In this document: in pieces, positions 1 through 9,916 of the stretch
How the letters are laid out: every line of letters begins with the position of its first letter
How positions within the stretch are numbered: the stretch's first letter is position 1
Assembly: GCA_946902875.1 (NCBI GenBank)
Contig: OX336340.1
Location: forward strand, 8,267,739 to 8,331,738
Reading direction: 5' to 3'
From: Nematopogon swammerdamellus
Taxonomy: Eukaryota; Arthropoda; Insecta; Lepidoptera; Adelidae
Length of the DNA stretch: 64,000 bases
Program-made: the position numbers and the translations under genes
The notes under the pieces: model-generated
What the model was told of the DNA's origin: nothing
Database searches by the model: none
Seen by the model: the letters and a program-made list of their open reading frames with translations, nothing else

Positions 1-115
1 TGACTGAGCCTTTTCACACCCCGTTCGAAAAACTTCAGCCTGTACTTGGGAGGCAATACATGGGCAGGAAGTCTTGTGCGTTCCACATTTTGCCGGTTCG
101 GTCAATCTTACCTAA
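1..115 (-). mobile_element. LINE ORF2 C-terminal remnant (CR1/Jockey-like)
   Basis: Read on the minus strand, about positions 100 to 1 give RTGKMWNAQDFLPMYCLP, a stop, then SFSNGV, a stop, KGS. This parallels the better copy at 52141-52344, which reads RTGELWNALPAHIFPPKYSL followed by GSFKRGV. The motif (hydroxyl-rich R-T-x-x-WN-LP, then FK-R-V) is the usual extreme C-terminus of reverse transcriptase proteins in CR1/Jockey-type LINEs. Two stops and a shortened middle show it is dead. The element is cut by the window edge, so its true length is unknown. Confidence 0.6.
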
Positions 116-860
116 AGAATCATAAATAATTCGCAAGCATTTTTCATTATTATTTAATTAGCTCTAATCACAAGAACATTTCTGCCCATTATCACGCCGA
201 CGATGGAGGATTTTTTTTATATGTAGTTATGTACTTTTAGTATTATTCAATAAATATTTTAATTAATACACTTTTTAATTGTAGTAATAAATTTACCTTC
301 TGTAGACCTGAAATATTCCAAAAATTCGCTTTAATTTGGTTTTTCAAATGAAAACTCTACGAAATGTATTATTTAATTATTCTTAGTTATATCAATGCTG
401 TCTCAATAAATGTATTTTATGAGTGTGAGAATGAGTACTATGTTTATACCGTCGTAATTTTGCGGGAGCACCTTTAAATTTCAGCACGCAATTCCTTTCT
501 CTCGAATATACTTTCGACGATTAGTCGAATTACCTCTGTCTGTGATATTTCTTTTCCTTTGCAACACTCAAAAGTTTTGCTGAACTGAAATAAACATAAT
601 TTAACCTAATAATAACTACAAAAGCTTTTTAAAAAATTAAATTGTTTTATTAAGTTATACAAAATATTACCCACACATTTCATCTCTATTATTATGCCAA
701 TTGATCTCGCCACGTAAAACTCCAAAGCTCATAAAACATTTCCGGTGCACGCAGTACCGCTGCGCGTGACTCCTCTCCTCCGTCGCCGCGCGCCGGCTCT
801 ACAGAGGCGATAAAATAGATTTTCTCCACTATTATAAAATAAAATCGCTGCCTGTCTCTT
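116..860. other. AT-rich stretch, nothing recognised
   Basis: I see no coding signal or familiar repeat here. A small GC-rich patch at about 770-800 (CTCCGTCGCCGCGCGCCGG) precedes the duplicated segment that starts near 866. Confidence 0.5.
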
Positions 861-865
861 TGTGA

Positions 866-1152
866 CTGGTAAACTCGAAAAAGACGGACTCGATTCACAC
901 GCAGTTCACGGCTATTAACCGATTTTATAAAAAGACAACGTTTGTCGATCTGTCTGCCTGCCTGTCTGCTTGCATACCTGCCTGTGTGACTGCCTGTCCG
1001 TCTGTATGTATGTAAGTATGTCGGTCTGTCTGCTTGTGTGCCTGTCTGTCAGCCTGTCAGTCTGTCTTTGTGACTGTCTGTATGTCCGGCTGTCCGTAAA
1101 GGGCAAACTCGAAAGCATCGGAGCCGATTCACATGCAGTATTCGCCAATAGA
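866..1152. repeat. Direct duplication flanking a degenerate CTGT tract
   Basis: A segment of about 50 bp occurs twice: at 866-915 (AAACTCGAAAAAGACGGACT and CGATTCACACGCAGTTC) and at 1103-1152 (AAACTCGAAAGCATCGGAGC and CGATTCACATGCAGTATTC). Between them lies 150 bp of degenerate CTGT/CTGC tetranucleotide repeat (about 948-1095). Open frames over this stretch are products of the tetranucleotide. Confidence 0.65.
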
Positions 1153-1247
1153 GTTGTGCATATTTTTGGGATGGTTATAGCACAGAAGAAGATTATAGTT
1201 TCTTTGCGACGAGTGCTGCGGCGATAACTTGGATGGCAAGGATTAAG

Positions 1248-1423
1248 ATATAAAAGTTTCTCAGAGCAGTGTCCAGTGTCCACCTGAAGAACTGTCTGAG
1301 TGAACCTCTGTCGTGAGTCGTGCGTGACTCAGAGACTCTAGCCAGACCGTCGGTGAATTTCTGCTCTCTAACAAGACGGACGGCTCGGCGTTGTTGTATT
1401 GATGTGTTGTTTTCTATCACGGT
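1248..1423 (+). promoter_or_regulatory. Candidate TATA promoter, 5' exon and splice donor
   Basis: ATATAAAAG at 1248-1256 is followed by two CAGT initiator-like motifs (1267-1270 and 1274-1277), a suitable distance for a TATA-directed start. The following 145 bp are richer in GC than the surroundings and end in CACG followed by GTAAGT (1422-1427), a strong 5' splice site. An ATG lies at 1402, reading MCCFLS into the donor. I see a promoter plus short first exon as the simplest reading, but no downstream exon was identified. Chance co-occurrence is possible. Confidence 0.35.
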
Positions 1424-1517
1424 AAGTCTTAAAAGGATGTTAACGAAAACCTTGCATTAAAATATTACCGTGCCACAAACATGGATTTATAATGGCTAGG
1501 GTGTCAGATATTAATGA

Positions 1518-1553
1518 AAATTATGTACAAAGGAAATTTGTACATAATTTTAT
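1518..1553. repeat. Short inverted repeat
   Basis: AAAATTATGTACAAA is followed four bases later by its reverse complement TTTGTACATAATTTT. It could form a perfect hairpin with 15-bp arms. There is no terminator context and no known role. Confidence 0.7.
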
Positions 1554-1559
1554 TACTAT

Positions 1560-2112
1560 AATAAAGTTCGCAATAGCATATCCATCCATATCTACTTGTG
1601 TCTAACTTCTATGCATAGTTCAGAAACCTTCGCCCAAAGTCGACAAATACGCGAGCGGAGCTGCGGGCTAAAGCTGAATTCTAAATATACCTAACCGTTC
1701 CGGATATACCAGGAAACATCAGACTCATTTATTCCGTGACAATGAGCACACGCAAGCGAACGAGACGCGACGATATGCACAGTTTACACCTGACAAGTAA
1801 TTGGGCGAAAGCTCGCATCGATGTGCTCGAACAGATGACTTTGTGCTCAAGCGAGTAAAATGTTGCATCGATTGACGAGGAGAGAACATAGGGTGACGTT
1901 GGGCATTTGACACGCGGCGCTGCGTTTTCGCTTTTCGACGATACCCTCGGGGAAATATCGTGATGATATTTAGCTGTTGTACTGTACTCTGATTGTAGAT
2001 ATGCAAGTACGCACAGTACCTAAAATAAGAAACATCGGATTTTAGAGAAGGACAACCAATGCGTAAGTGGGGAGAGTAAGGCGTACCATTACGCCGCCGT
2101 ACTTATTGAACG
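1560..2112. other. Intergenic; one degraded element end
   Basis: At 1650-1675 there is a diverged GCGAGCGGAGCTGCGGGCTA-AAGCT, the kind of terminus seen at 5970-6002 and 57160-57185. I see nothing else recognisable in the stretch. Confidence 0.4.
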
Positions 2113-2157
2113 TAACGAACTATTTACGAAGCCGTTTCGACTGACGTTTCATTCGTC
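2113..2157 (-). mobile_element. SINE body fragment
   Basis: About 45 bp match the minus strand of the SINE body: CGAACTATTTACGAAGCCGT and TTCGACTGACGTTTCATTC. Compare the intact copy at 28860-28905. Both ends are lost. Confidence 0.6.
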
Positions 2158-2159
2158 CT

Positions 2160-2393
2160 ACCTTTAAAGGGCTGTATCTTTGGAACCGTAATAGGTAGCC
2201 GGTTGAAATTTTCACAGAATATGTGTTATTATGTCAGATATCATAAGAAATAATAATAAAAAGAAAAAGTATGAAATTAAGATTGGTCCCATCCACACAA
2301 ATAATAATTTCCAGAAGGGCGCCATTTACAGAATGTTCCAAACATTTTAACAACAAAAGTATGAACGGTCGCCGATTGATGCCGTGATACTTG
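2160..2393 (-). mobile_element. Interspersed repeat, GGCCAAGTGCGAGTC family, partial
   Basis: GGCTGTATCTTTGGAACCGT followed by AATAGGTAGCC and TGAAATTTTCACAGAATATG is shared with copies at 9600, 10380, 36080 and 54250. The terminal GGGTTCCGTATCC and the GTGCGAGTC ends are both missing, so this is an internal piece. The family is abundant in Lepidoptera from memory; I cannot assign its class. Confidence 0.7.
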
Positions 2394-2475
2394 TACCGTG
2401 TGGGGTCGGTACTTAAAAAGAATAGCCCCACTGCATCTCTCCCCGTCGCATGTCGTAAAAGTCGACTAAGGGATC
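2394..2475 (+). mobile_element. RTE-like 3' UTR module
   Basis: TACCGTGTGGGGTCGGTACT followed by CCCCACTGCATCTCTCCCC and CATGTCGTAAAAGTCGACT is the same module as at 29106-29212, 41424-41512, 47574-47607 and 50381-50470. At 50381 it starts a longer sequence ending in an ATGT repeat, which is how RTE-clade LINE 3' ends look. Here it directly abuts a SINE head. Confidence 0.65.
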
Positions 2476-2828
2476 GTCAGCCTCGGCAGCTCAGTGGTGC
2501 GGTCAGTTATTGGATGGGTGACCGCCCGACCGTTGGAGGCTGACCGTGGTTCGGATTCCACGTTAAACTGTAGGTCCCTTCCCTTCTTACCTTACTAGGT
2601 GGTAGGGTTTATCCCGGCCGGGTTGGTACCACCGCACTGAACGAAACGTCGGTCGAAACGGCTATGTAAATAGTTCGTGTTTTCCGTCCAGTTTAGTGTA
2701 GCCGACATGAAATGAAGGGAAGCACTGACATGGCACCTAGTTCACCCTGAGTTATGGGCTGACATCGCGGATGTTGTAGGTGATGTAGCCAACCGTGTCA
2801 GGTTCCATAAAAAAAAAAAAAAAAAAAA
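2476..2828 (+). mobile_element. SINE with tRNA/5S-like head, internally deleted
   Basis: The copy begins CAGCCTCGGCAGCTCAGTGG (tRNA A box-like) and has TTGGATGGGTGACCGCC (like box C of 5S rRNA) and GGTTCGGATTCC at 2548-2559 (tRNA B box-like). It ends in about 21 A residues (2808-2828). Compared with the copy at 17814, about 30 bp holding GTTAAGCAA and the start of the 5S-like part are missing. The long uninterrupted poly(A) suggests a fairly recent insertion. Confidence 0.85.
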
Positions 2829-2930
2829 CTAAGATACCTGCGAGTGCGACTCGTTGTTTTATATAGTAGAATAGTGAAAACTGTTCCAAAATCGGTCCAG
2901 CCGTTTCCACCGTTTTACCGTACGAACGAT

Positions 2931-3096
2931 TACAGAGTTTCTTATTGTTATTTTAACTCTCTTGAAGGACCCGACACTATGTACTGGGGTCGAAACCTTC
3001 CGAGATCAAATATGTGGGCAGGCAGAGCTAGCGTTCCAAATTTTACCGGTTCTGTGGAGGAAGGATCTGCAGAACCGATTTGTACGCAACCGCGGT
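2931..3096 (-). mobile_element. LINE ORF2 C-terminal remnant
   Basis: The minus strand reads RTNRFCRSFLHRTGKIWNAS, then SACPHI, a stop, and a diverged tail ending VGSFKRVK. The first fourteen residues are identical to the plus-strand copy at 52141-52344, so the two belong to one family. An in-frame stop and replacement of the FPP-Y-L segment show it is not functional. Confidence 0.75.
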
Positions 3097-3128
3097 AAAT
3101 TAATCGTGTAGGGATGTAATATGTAGTA

Positions 3129-3327
3129 GTAGTATGGGTTAATTATTTGTAAGTTACTATAATATAATACTTATAAGGTACTAACAAAACATTGTGACTT
3201 GCGAAGTTTGTTTGCTAGTTCTTCTTCGCATTGAATTTAGAACTGGCGGAATTTTCGACATGTCCAAGCGTAGGTTACCTACCTATGGATGAAATTATAC
3301 AATAAACAATAAACAATAAACAATAAT
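3129..3327 (+). mobile_element. LINE-like 3' UTR with (AATAAAC)n tail
   Basis: The sequence from AGTATGGGTTAATTATTTGT to the tandem AATAAAC tail recurs almost unchanged at 42699-42886, and its last 80 bp recur at 3634-3716. A short tandem tail with 5' truncation is typical of non-LTR retrotransposons. There is no coding part here, so the clade is unresolved. Confidence 0.7.
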
Positions 3328-3633
3328 CCCTGCCCAGTGCGCGTTGTGCGGAGGTGGAAAGGGGACGGCGGGATCTCGTCAAACAGCTCCTCCTAGCAGT
3401 CCCCGTGGAATAAGCGATAGAAGACACTTAGGGCGCCGACATGCCTACGAAGTTGCAGCATATAATCATAGTAAAGAAGAGATGTAATATAGATACAAAA
3501 CAATAATCACTGCCGGAGAATATTCTTGCTCGTTCTTTCTCCTCGTTCTACACAATTGAGGGAAAAAAAATTATGATGATTCAAGTATTAGTGAATTTCT
3601 GAATGATTTAGCAAACTGAACAATCACAACAAC
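3328..3633. other. Unassigned spacer
   Basis: A GC-richer stretch (about 3335-3440, including GCGCGTTGTGCGGAGGTGG) is followed by AT-rich DNA. I recognise no element or coding signal. Confidence 0.4.
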
Positions 3634-3716
3634 AATTTAGAACTGACGGAATTTTCGACATGTCCAAGCGTAGGTTACCTACCTGTGGATGAAATTATAC
3701 AATAAACAATAAACTG
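3634..3716 (+). mobile_element. Second, shorter (AATAAAC)-tailed LINE end
   Basis: AATTTAGAACTGACGGAATT continues through CGACATGTCCAAGCGTAGG to two AATAAAC units. It matches the end of the 3129-3327 copy with about two differences, and is more strongly 5'-truncated. Confidence 0.75.
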
Positions 3717-4292
3717 AATGTGAAACTGATCAATGTTACTCAGTAAACTAGACAGCCCAAGCGAGCGCTCGATACGTGTAAGTAAGGCATACAATGATAT
3801 ACAATACGCTAGATGCGATACGATACGATTCACTACCCCGCCATGCAGTAGTCTCCGAGCTTCTGAGATACCGCAAAGCAGAGATTTGCTTTGAAGGAGA
3901 TAATAAGCTCTACTGCCAAGCCGGCTGGGTCGTGCTATATTATTGCTGGTGTGTATCCGACCTCGGCAGAGCAGTGGCAAGTGGCAAGATCAGATAACTG
4001 CGACGTCCGCAGTCTGAACCCGCTAAAGACATCTGTAGATTCTCAAATTACAGTCGTTCTTCATAGTGGCAATATTATAACGGTGTTGGTTGAGGTTCAA
4101 AGGAATGCTCTCTGTCATTCTTAACCCGGCAGGGGCTAATGATGAGACATACGTACGTTTGGCGCGAAATGGATTATGAATGGAAATGGATTATACTAAG
4201 CCTCGAAGTTCTGCGGGTATTTAATTTTGTAATGCACGTCTATGGGCATAACATTTGAAAAGAACAATTTTAATTAGTGAAGATTTCATACC
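3717..4292. other. Unassigned, overlapping short frames
   Basis: Several short open frames overlap on both strands between 3675 and 4124, none with a family motif. I see no gene I can support. Confidence 0.4.
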
Positions 4293-4692
4293 AAAGGAGT
4301 TGGTGGACCGCTAAGTAAATTCCCGCGCAGCTCTGAATTTTTATATTTTTTTACTTAGCGGTCCCCGGACTCCTTTAAGTAAGAAAACGGAAATATTTTT
4401 TTTTTAATTTTTTAAGGGTCGGGGTTTTTTTTAAATTTGTAATTTAACTTTTATTTCAAGCTTTTTAAAAAAAAACCGCATGCAAATTGGTCCACTTTTT
4501 AAGATAATTATTTTTTTTATTATTTAATTACTTGATTACAAACATAACTAAGAACCATCCCGATTAAACAAGCTTCCTAATAAAAGAAACCGCATCCAAA
4601 TCGGTCCATCCGTTTGGGAGCTACGACGCCACAAACAGACACAAACACGTCAAACTTATAACACCCCTCCGGTATTTGCGTCGGGGGTTAAA
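4293..4692 (+). mobile_element. 0.4-kb interspersed repeat with terminal hairpin
   Basis: The first 85 bp form an inverted repeat: GACCGCTAAGTAAA at 4306 pairs with TTTACTTAGCGGTC at 4350, and AAAGGAGT pairs with ACTCCTTT further out. The body has AACCGCATGCAAATTGGTCC, CCACAAACAGACACA and a 3' end at TGCGTCGGGGGTTAA. A second copy lies at 43651-44026. It resembles lepidopteran LINE 3' ends I remember, but the class is not proven. Confidence 0.65.
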
Positions 4693-5099
4693 AATGAATC
4701 TTCACACACATTGGACGGATGTCCAGATGAGAATAACCATTATAACCTGAGAACAGTTGCCGCAATTTCGGTGACTATCGATGTTGCAATTCTCTAGAAA
4801 GTGTCTCTGTGTAAGTATTTGTTTCGTTAGTATAGGTATAAATCATCATTTATGTGCCAAATTAAGACTAAATGTCCTGTCTCCTCCATTTAAAATTCCC
4901 AAATCTGCCTCGGCTCGCTAACGATAGAAAATTATGCAAATTTTATAATAACCTTCCAGTATTAAGTGCTTAGGCGTAAGGGTAGCGCGTCGCGTCTGCC
5001 CTCGGATCTGCCACGTGTTCTAGCTTCATGTCGGATTTGCAGGCGTTGTTGCCCGGTAGCTTCAAACTTTATTGCGTTATAACAACTATGAGATAAGCT
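4693..5099. other. AT-rich spacer, nothing recognised
   Basis: I see no familiar repeat or coding motif between the end of the 0.4-kb repeat and the CTCACAC tract. Confidence 0.4.
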
Positions 5100-5103
5100 G
5101 CAG

Positions 5104-5230
5104 TGCACACTCACTCACACCATCTCACACCTTGTCACCCTCACACCCTCTCTCACACATACACCTCACGCCCTCCCTCACACAAACCCTCTGACATCCT
5201 CACCATCGCTCTCTCTCCATCACACATCCT
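5104..5230. repeat. CTCACAC-rich low-complexity tract
   Basis: This is a degenerate array of CACACTCTCACAC/CCCTC units with one strand purine-free for long runs. Open frames over it (for example 5103-5309) are low-complexity products. Confidence 0.7.
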
Positions 5231-5249
5231 ACAAGGTGACAAGGTGATC

Positions 5250-5575
5250 AGTACGGTGGAGGCGGAGAGCGGAGGGTGCGCGCCGCATTCTTTCGAAGTG
5301 AACGGTTGAGAAAACCGCGCTATAGTTTTCATTTCTGTATTTATTTCAGCTTTAGGAGGAAAATAAATCATTTTCATTCAGCGTTTCAATATCAAAGGCT
5401 AGGCTGACGATAGAGACAGAGTGCGCCTAGAAATTACCTTAAATAATAATAAATTCAGGCAGAAGCGCCCTCCGCCGCCCGCCCCGCGTCCCGACTCCGC
5501 GCCTCGCGCCCCGCTGAGACCGAGCGGCGGCGGCCGGCGGCTTTATTATAGTTTCTGGTCGCTCAGCCCGAGGTG
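5250..5575. promoter_or_regulatory. CpG-rich patch, possible promoter
   Basis: About 5462-5545 is almost pure G and C (CCCTCCGCCGCCCGCCCCG) in an AT-rich setting. On the minus strand, CTATAATAAAG (about 5547-5557) is followed 30-35 bp later by TCTCAGC, so a minus-strand promoter is conceivable. No exon is visible. Confidence 0.3.
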
Positions 5576-5811
5576 AAACAGGTCGTTAAATATGAAGGCA
5601 AAGAATTGAAAAGGATAGAAAATAAATTACATAGAATTAATTAGTTTAGATTATAGGATGGTGTTTTTGCAAAATCAAAAGAATCTCACGTGTCCGAAAT
5701 TATGTTAGCGTTTACAAATACCTACAAGAATTTGATGTAAAGCTATATCCAGAAATTTTATTTTTATTTTCCCTAGATATCAGATCAGTGGTTGGGGAAC
5801 GAATTGGTAGG

Positions 5812-6002
5812 AAGGGAGGGGAGGGAGGGAAAACGGGCGGTGGGGAGGAGGGTTAGGGGAAGTAAGGGAGGGAGGGACAGGGAGAGGGAGAGGGAGAGAA
5901 TATAACAGAAAATATCGTTTATTATCATACGTATTTGAATTTAAATCGGATTTGCTGTTAAATCGAGTCTACAGCGAGCGAAGCCGCGGGTAAAAGCTAG
6001 TT
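5812..6002 (+). mobile_element. Element tail with purine tract
   Basis: A purine-rich stretch (GGAAGGGAGGGGAGGGAGGG, ending GGGAGAGGGAGAGGGAGAG) runs into AATATAACAGAAAAT, then TTAAATCGAGTCTACAGCGA and CGAAGCCGCGGGTAAAAGCT. The same order appears at 56650-57185, so the purine tract belongs to the element rather than being a separate microsatellite. Confidence 0.7.
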
Positions 6003-6750
6003 CTGTCATATAAGGTGTTTATGTGTATTATTCTGTGTTTTAATTGAATAAAATTTAATTCAGCTGTAAGATTTGATTTTTATCACACGGCTCATAACAT
6101 GCGTGTTGTTATACGTCCACAAGTTCACGAATAGACATTATGAATGTGTATTTGAAATGTACTTTATGTACGTTTACGTCATTTTCGCCTTTATTTCTTT
6201 AAAGCAGGCACACCTTTTACCTACTCGACGAGTTAATGTCACTCCTATAATTTTGAATGCTATGGGTACATGGGATTTCGCCGAGTCGATACATAACCAA
6301 GACAATGGTAATTTTAAAGCAGTCGCATTGTGGGCTGAAGTTGCATAATGCTGTATTTTCTTTAGTATAATTTTTTATTCATATATTTTTATTTCATTTT
6401 CTTTTATACCGCAAGAAGCAAAAAATATAAAATAGAATAAAAAAGAAACCCGAGTACGATAAAAAAATAATTACTACTAATACTGTCTATTTGATTAGAT
6501 TTTTTGAGTTTCTTATTGTAGGTACTCGGTTTTTTAATTTTATTGAATTTTTTTTAGTTCTAAAATAAAATACCCATATTGTAGGGAAACAAAAAAATTT
6601 TCAAGATAGGAACCTCGGACCTCTCGCTATTGTCCTCGTGGTATCTTTGAAGAACAAACAAGCAAATAACCATCCGACGGCAAATAGACAACATTACATG
6701 TTTTAAACTCGAACAGAATATAATATTTAAAGGCAAAGGGGTTGTTATAA
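6003..6750. other. AT-rich stretch, nothing recognised
   Basis: An open frame at 6073-6348 has no recognisable motif and AT-rich codons. I do not call it a gene. Confidence 0.4.
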
Positions 6751-6751
6751 G

Positions 6752-6759
6752 TATATATA
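6752..6759 (+). promoter_or_regulatory. TATA-like box before candidate exon
   Basis: TATATATA lies 37-44 bp before the ATG at 6796. A start about 30 bp downstream would give a leader of roughly 10-15 bp, which is short but possible. Confidence 0.25.
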
Positions 6760-6795
6760 CTTTATACTGTGTAGTACTATAGTACTAAGCCAACA

Positions 6796-6924
6796 ATGCC
6801 AAGTGGGCCAGACGTTTCCAGTGCGGTCAGCCAAGCGGACGCGTGCGGAGGAGGCGGCGCGGCGCGGCGCGGGTACATACATAGCGACAAACACAACGAC
6901 ATACTGTCCAAAATCGATACAGCT
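6796..6924 (+). CDS. Candidate first coding exon (unrecognised protein)
   Basis: The ATG sits in CCAACAATGCC, with A at -3. It opens 43 codons beginning MPSGPDVSSAVSQ, with a GGGG/AARRG segment and ending ILSKIDTA, before GTGAGA at 6925, a usable 5' splice site in phase 0. Codon third positions are GC-rich although the flanking DNA is AT-rich. The frame continues to 7143, but base composition changes after the donor, and 7080-7140 looks like a LINE end. I do not recognise the protein. No downstream exon was identified, so this could be a chance frame in a small GC-rich patch. Confidence 0.3.
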
Positions 6925-7081
6925 GTGAGATACAAACACTTCGGTACACGAGCCTCAATCTCATACCGGCGAAAGTCTACGTTTTTTCCGGCTTTGCCTA
7001 GCTGCATTTACCCATTTACCCCAGAACTGCATTTACCCCGGTTCGGGAAAGGGGGAACTTGGATGTATCTGAATGATTTTA

Positions 7082-7135
7082 AGACGATGTTATTAGATTC
7101 AGATTCAGATATTTATTTCGCCATAAAGAACACAC
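7082..7135 (-). mobile_element. Possible LINE 3' end
   Basis: AGATTCAGATTCAGATATTT followed by ATTTCGCCATAAAGAACAC resembles the minus-oriented LINE end at 38195, which has a GAAAT repeat then GATTTATTTCG. This is a weak call based on form. Confidence 0.35.
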
Positions 7136-8329
7136 AACATTAACAATATTTCATTGAGACATATGCATATTCAGTATGGTTCGTCATAATTTTTTTTTTT
7201 GGTCATGGCCGGTTCAGCAATGCAATCTATAAGGAAGAACCGGGTAAGAAACCTTATTGAGCTTTTTTTTTAATATAACTTACATACTAAGTTTTCATTA
7301 TGTAAAATATAACATTTATTAGATCTAAGCAAAAAATTAAAAATAATAAGTCAAGAATAAAGGAATATTAGGCTGCCGAATATCAAAATGCATTTGAAAA
7401 TTTCGACCGTTCAGTGAGTAAGGCATATTATAATCATAGGGCAATGAGAGAGAGAGTGAAGTATTAGTATTTATTGAAATATACGTAATTCTATGTAATA
7501 CTTAAATATTGTTTAATTATAAAAGAAGAAGGCCACCACGCCTAGTTCGGCTAGCCACGGATCCGAAAACCCAAGGGGATGTCAGCCCGCGCTTACTGTG
7601 CATTTTATTATGTCTGAATAAATAAATATATAAATAAAGTAAATTGAATAATAAATTACCATGTCCGCTTCTTCTCTATTAGGTCCATAAATAAATAAAA
7701 TAGAGATGTGTGCGAGTATGTAGTTCTTTGGACCTCGAGACTAGGACTATAAGCTCAATATTTCACGCGACGAGGCCGCGGGCGAAAGCAATATGATAAT
7801 ACGATATAAGTACTTCCTAAAGCTCTCTAGCTAGGCAAAGTTGACAATAGAACCCTTCTTGCCAGCCAGTACTCACGCGAAGAGCCTGTACAAATAAACT
7901 CAAAGCCCACTACAGAAGAATGGCCTTCTCTTTCTAAGTACCTACAGTTAGTTCTTTATCACAAGGAGAAGCATCTTGGATTTTGCCATCGAGTCGGAAG
8001 GGGAAAGACCACGGACTATTCCGTGGAAAAGACGTTCCTCACTCGCACCGCCGCGAAAAGTACTTATTCTTGATGGAGTTACTTGACTGCAGGCCTTTGA
8101 GTTTGTAGGGAGAAATGGTCCGGAAAACGGTGGTACCTTTTCTTCATGCGAAAAATGAAATCGCTGGAACACAATCTGCTATAAAAGTTCTATCGAATTT
8201 ACTTGAAAACTTTTTTGATCTGTAATATTAGTAATATTTGTTAGATATAATTATATTGCTTGAGCGTAAATGGGCTCAGATGATGCATCGAAAGTAACTT
8301 CATACTCAGTCGGGACGGAGCGAACACGC
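7136..8329. other. Intergenic with degraded repeat ends
   Basis: 7540-7630 has GCTAGCCACG and CGCTTACTGTGCAT, motifs shared with the RTE-like tail at 38640-38860. At 7765-7790, CACGCGACGAGGCCGCGGGC resembles the GAAGCCGCGGGC terminus. A 74-codon minus-strand frame at 7948-8172 has balanced codons but no motif I recognise. Confidence 0.4.
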
Positions 8330-8446
8330 GTGTTGCGCGACAGAGCATTTTTGAGAAAATAAGCTGTGGCATGCCGACGACAGACAGACACAAAAGTGTA
8401 CCTATAATGGTTCCGTTTTTCCTCGTTTGAAGTACGGAACCTTAAA
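8330..8446 (+). mobile_element. Interspersed repeat 3' fragment
   Basis: GACAGACAGACACAAAAGTG is followed by ATGGTTCCGTTTTTCCTCG and GTACGGAACC. The same order is found in plus orientation at 12300-12385 and 59480-59570, and in minus orientation at 36969-37050. Confidence 0.55.
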
Positions 8447-9346
8447 TATAAAATTTTTAATATCTTTCGCTGTGTTTTAAAACTCGGCAGTCGATTTGTA
8501 AGCTAATGTTAATTGAAATGAACTAGCGTAAGTAACATAATATCCTTGTTATATATATTATATTATAATATGATCACCCTTGTTATGCCTATATATAAAC
8601 AATATATTCATCATTAGCTTTGTATGCCCCGTCCCAGGGCAACCGATTTCAGGGCGGGAAACCCAATGCCGCTTATCAAGGCTTTCGTATTGACCCTCTT
8701 TCCGATAAAGGGCTTTTGACCGCAGCTGTACTTACGGAAAATAAGCTCAGACATTCTGTCCGATTAGCTTAATCCAACGCCTGCGGTAGAACATGTTTCA
8801 ATATTTTAAGATTTTCTCATAGGTAGTTTGTTAGCTGATGATTTGCTTATAGAAAAACAAATCAGAAAAAAATATGTAATTTTTGTTTCATAGTTTGCTG
8901 GCCGATTAAAGAAAATAGACTAAATTTTACTACAGTTAGTTTTGGCAATATAAAACGAGGGAGACCGATAGTCAAATGTACGAGTCGCGTAATACTGAAA
9001 GTACTGGCGCATGCACTAGTTAATTGAATCATAACTCTATTTCCACGCGCTAGAGTTCGAACTCGCGTACCGCCAATTGAAACAGTGTGCCCAAATTGCA
9101 GTTCTGAAGCAAGTTCAATTTCCTGGTGGCAAATTTACATGTTACGAAGCGGAAGAGATGTCTAGTCTGTCACAGACGCTTGCTTCGTGAGGGGGTGGGG
9201 TGTTAACCTGGTTGAGCGGGGCAGAGGGGTACTGAGAGGCAGGGCAATGAACTCAAAAGGTTAGAATAGGCATCGACTCCTTGAGGAGGCGAAATTATAA
9301 ATGGTGTGCCACAGACGACATACAATATACATAATATCTGTACAAA
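8447..9346. other. Spacer, nothing recognised
   Basis: There is no family motif or convincing frame. It includes a moderately GC-rich part at 9180-9240. Confidence 0.4.
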
Positions 9347-9411
9347 ACCGATTACTCTGCTTACCCCGATTGTCGGGATTCAGCGTGTGTGATATGTATG
9401 TATGTATGTAT
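9347..9411 (+). mobile_element. RTE-like LINE 3' end, 5'-truncated
   Basis: ACCGATTACTCTGCTTACCC and GATTGTCGGGATTCAGCGTG lead to a GTAT/ATGT tandem tail. This is the terminal part of the element seen more fully at 50381-50746. Confidence 0.75.
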
Positions 9412-9538
9412 TTCTGAATACTTATCTACCTTTATGAACAGGCGTGTTTGATGCACTTTCTCTGCATTTGTTGTAAATGGAGAGAAATAAAAGAAAATAA
9501 CATTCACATCCACAAAATATAAAACACGTAATTTATAT

Positions 9539-9830
9539 GTTTCCGTATCCCGTAGGGAAGCCTATTTAATTATTAAGCCTACGCCGTCTGTCTGCCTGTC
9601 TGTCTGTCTGTCTTACTGCTGTATCTTTGGAACCGCAATAGGTAGGTAGCCGATTGAAATTTTCACAAAATATTGTTATTATGGCGGATATTAAAACAAA
9701 TAATAAAAAATAGAAAACGGTAAAACTTAAGGGGCGTTCCCATACAAGAAACGTGTTTTTTTTTCAATGTTTTTTTTTGTGGTGCGGAAGCCTCCGTGCG
9801 CGAGTCCGACTCGCACTTGGCCGGTTTTTT
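9539..9830 (-). mobile_element. GGCCAAGTGCGAGTC-family interspersed repeat
   Basis: The copy runs from TTTCCGTATCCCGTAGGGAA through a CTGT-rich part, then TTTGGAACCGCAATAGGTAG and TGAAATTTTCACAAAA, to GTCCGACTCGCACTTGGCCG and CGG-T6. In minus orientation it starts AACCGGCCAAGTGCGAGTCG. About 290 bp long, near complete. Confidence 0.8.
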
Positions 9831-9916
9831 CTTATGGAAAATAATATGCATAACTCAACATAAAGAAGAAGAATAAATATATATCATAAATATATAATTA
9901 TGTTATGGATAAAGTA

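Noticed and set aside
915..1283. 122-codon minus frame with TDRQTDRQ repeats
   Set aside because: It is the translation of the CTGT/CAGA tetranucleotide tract.
7948..8172. 74-codon minus frame with balanced codons
   Set aside because: The translation looks plausible but has no domain, no splice signals at its ends and no context; left as unassigned.
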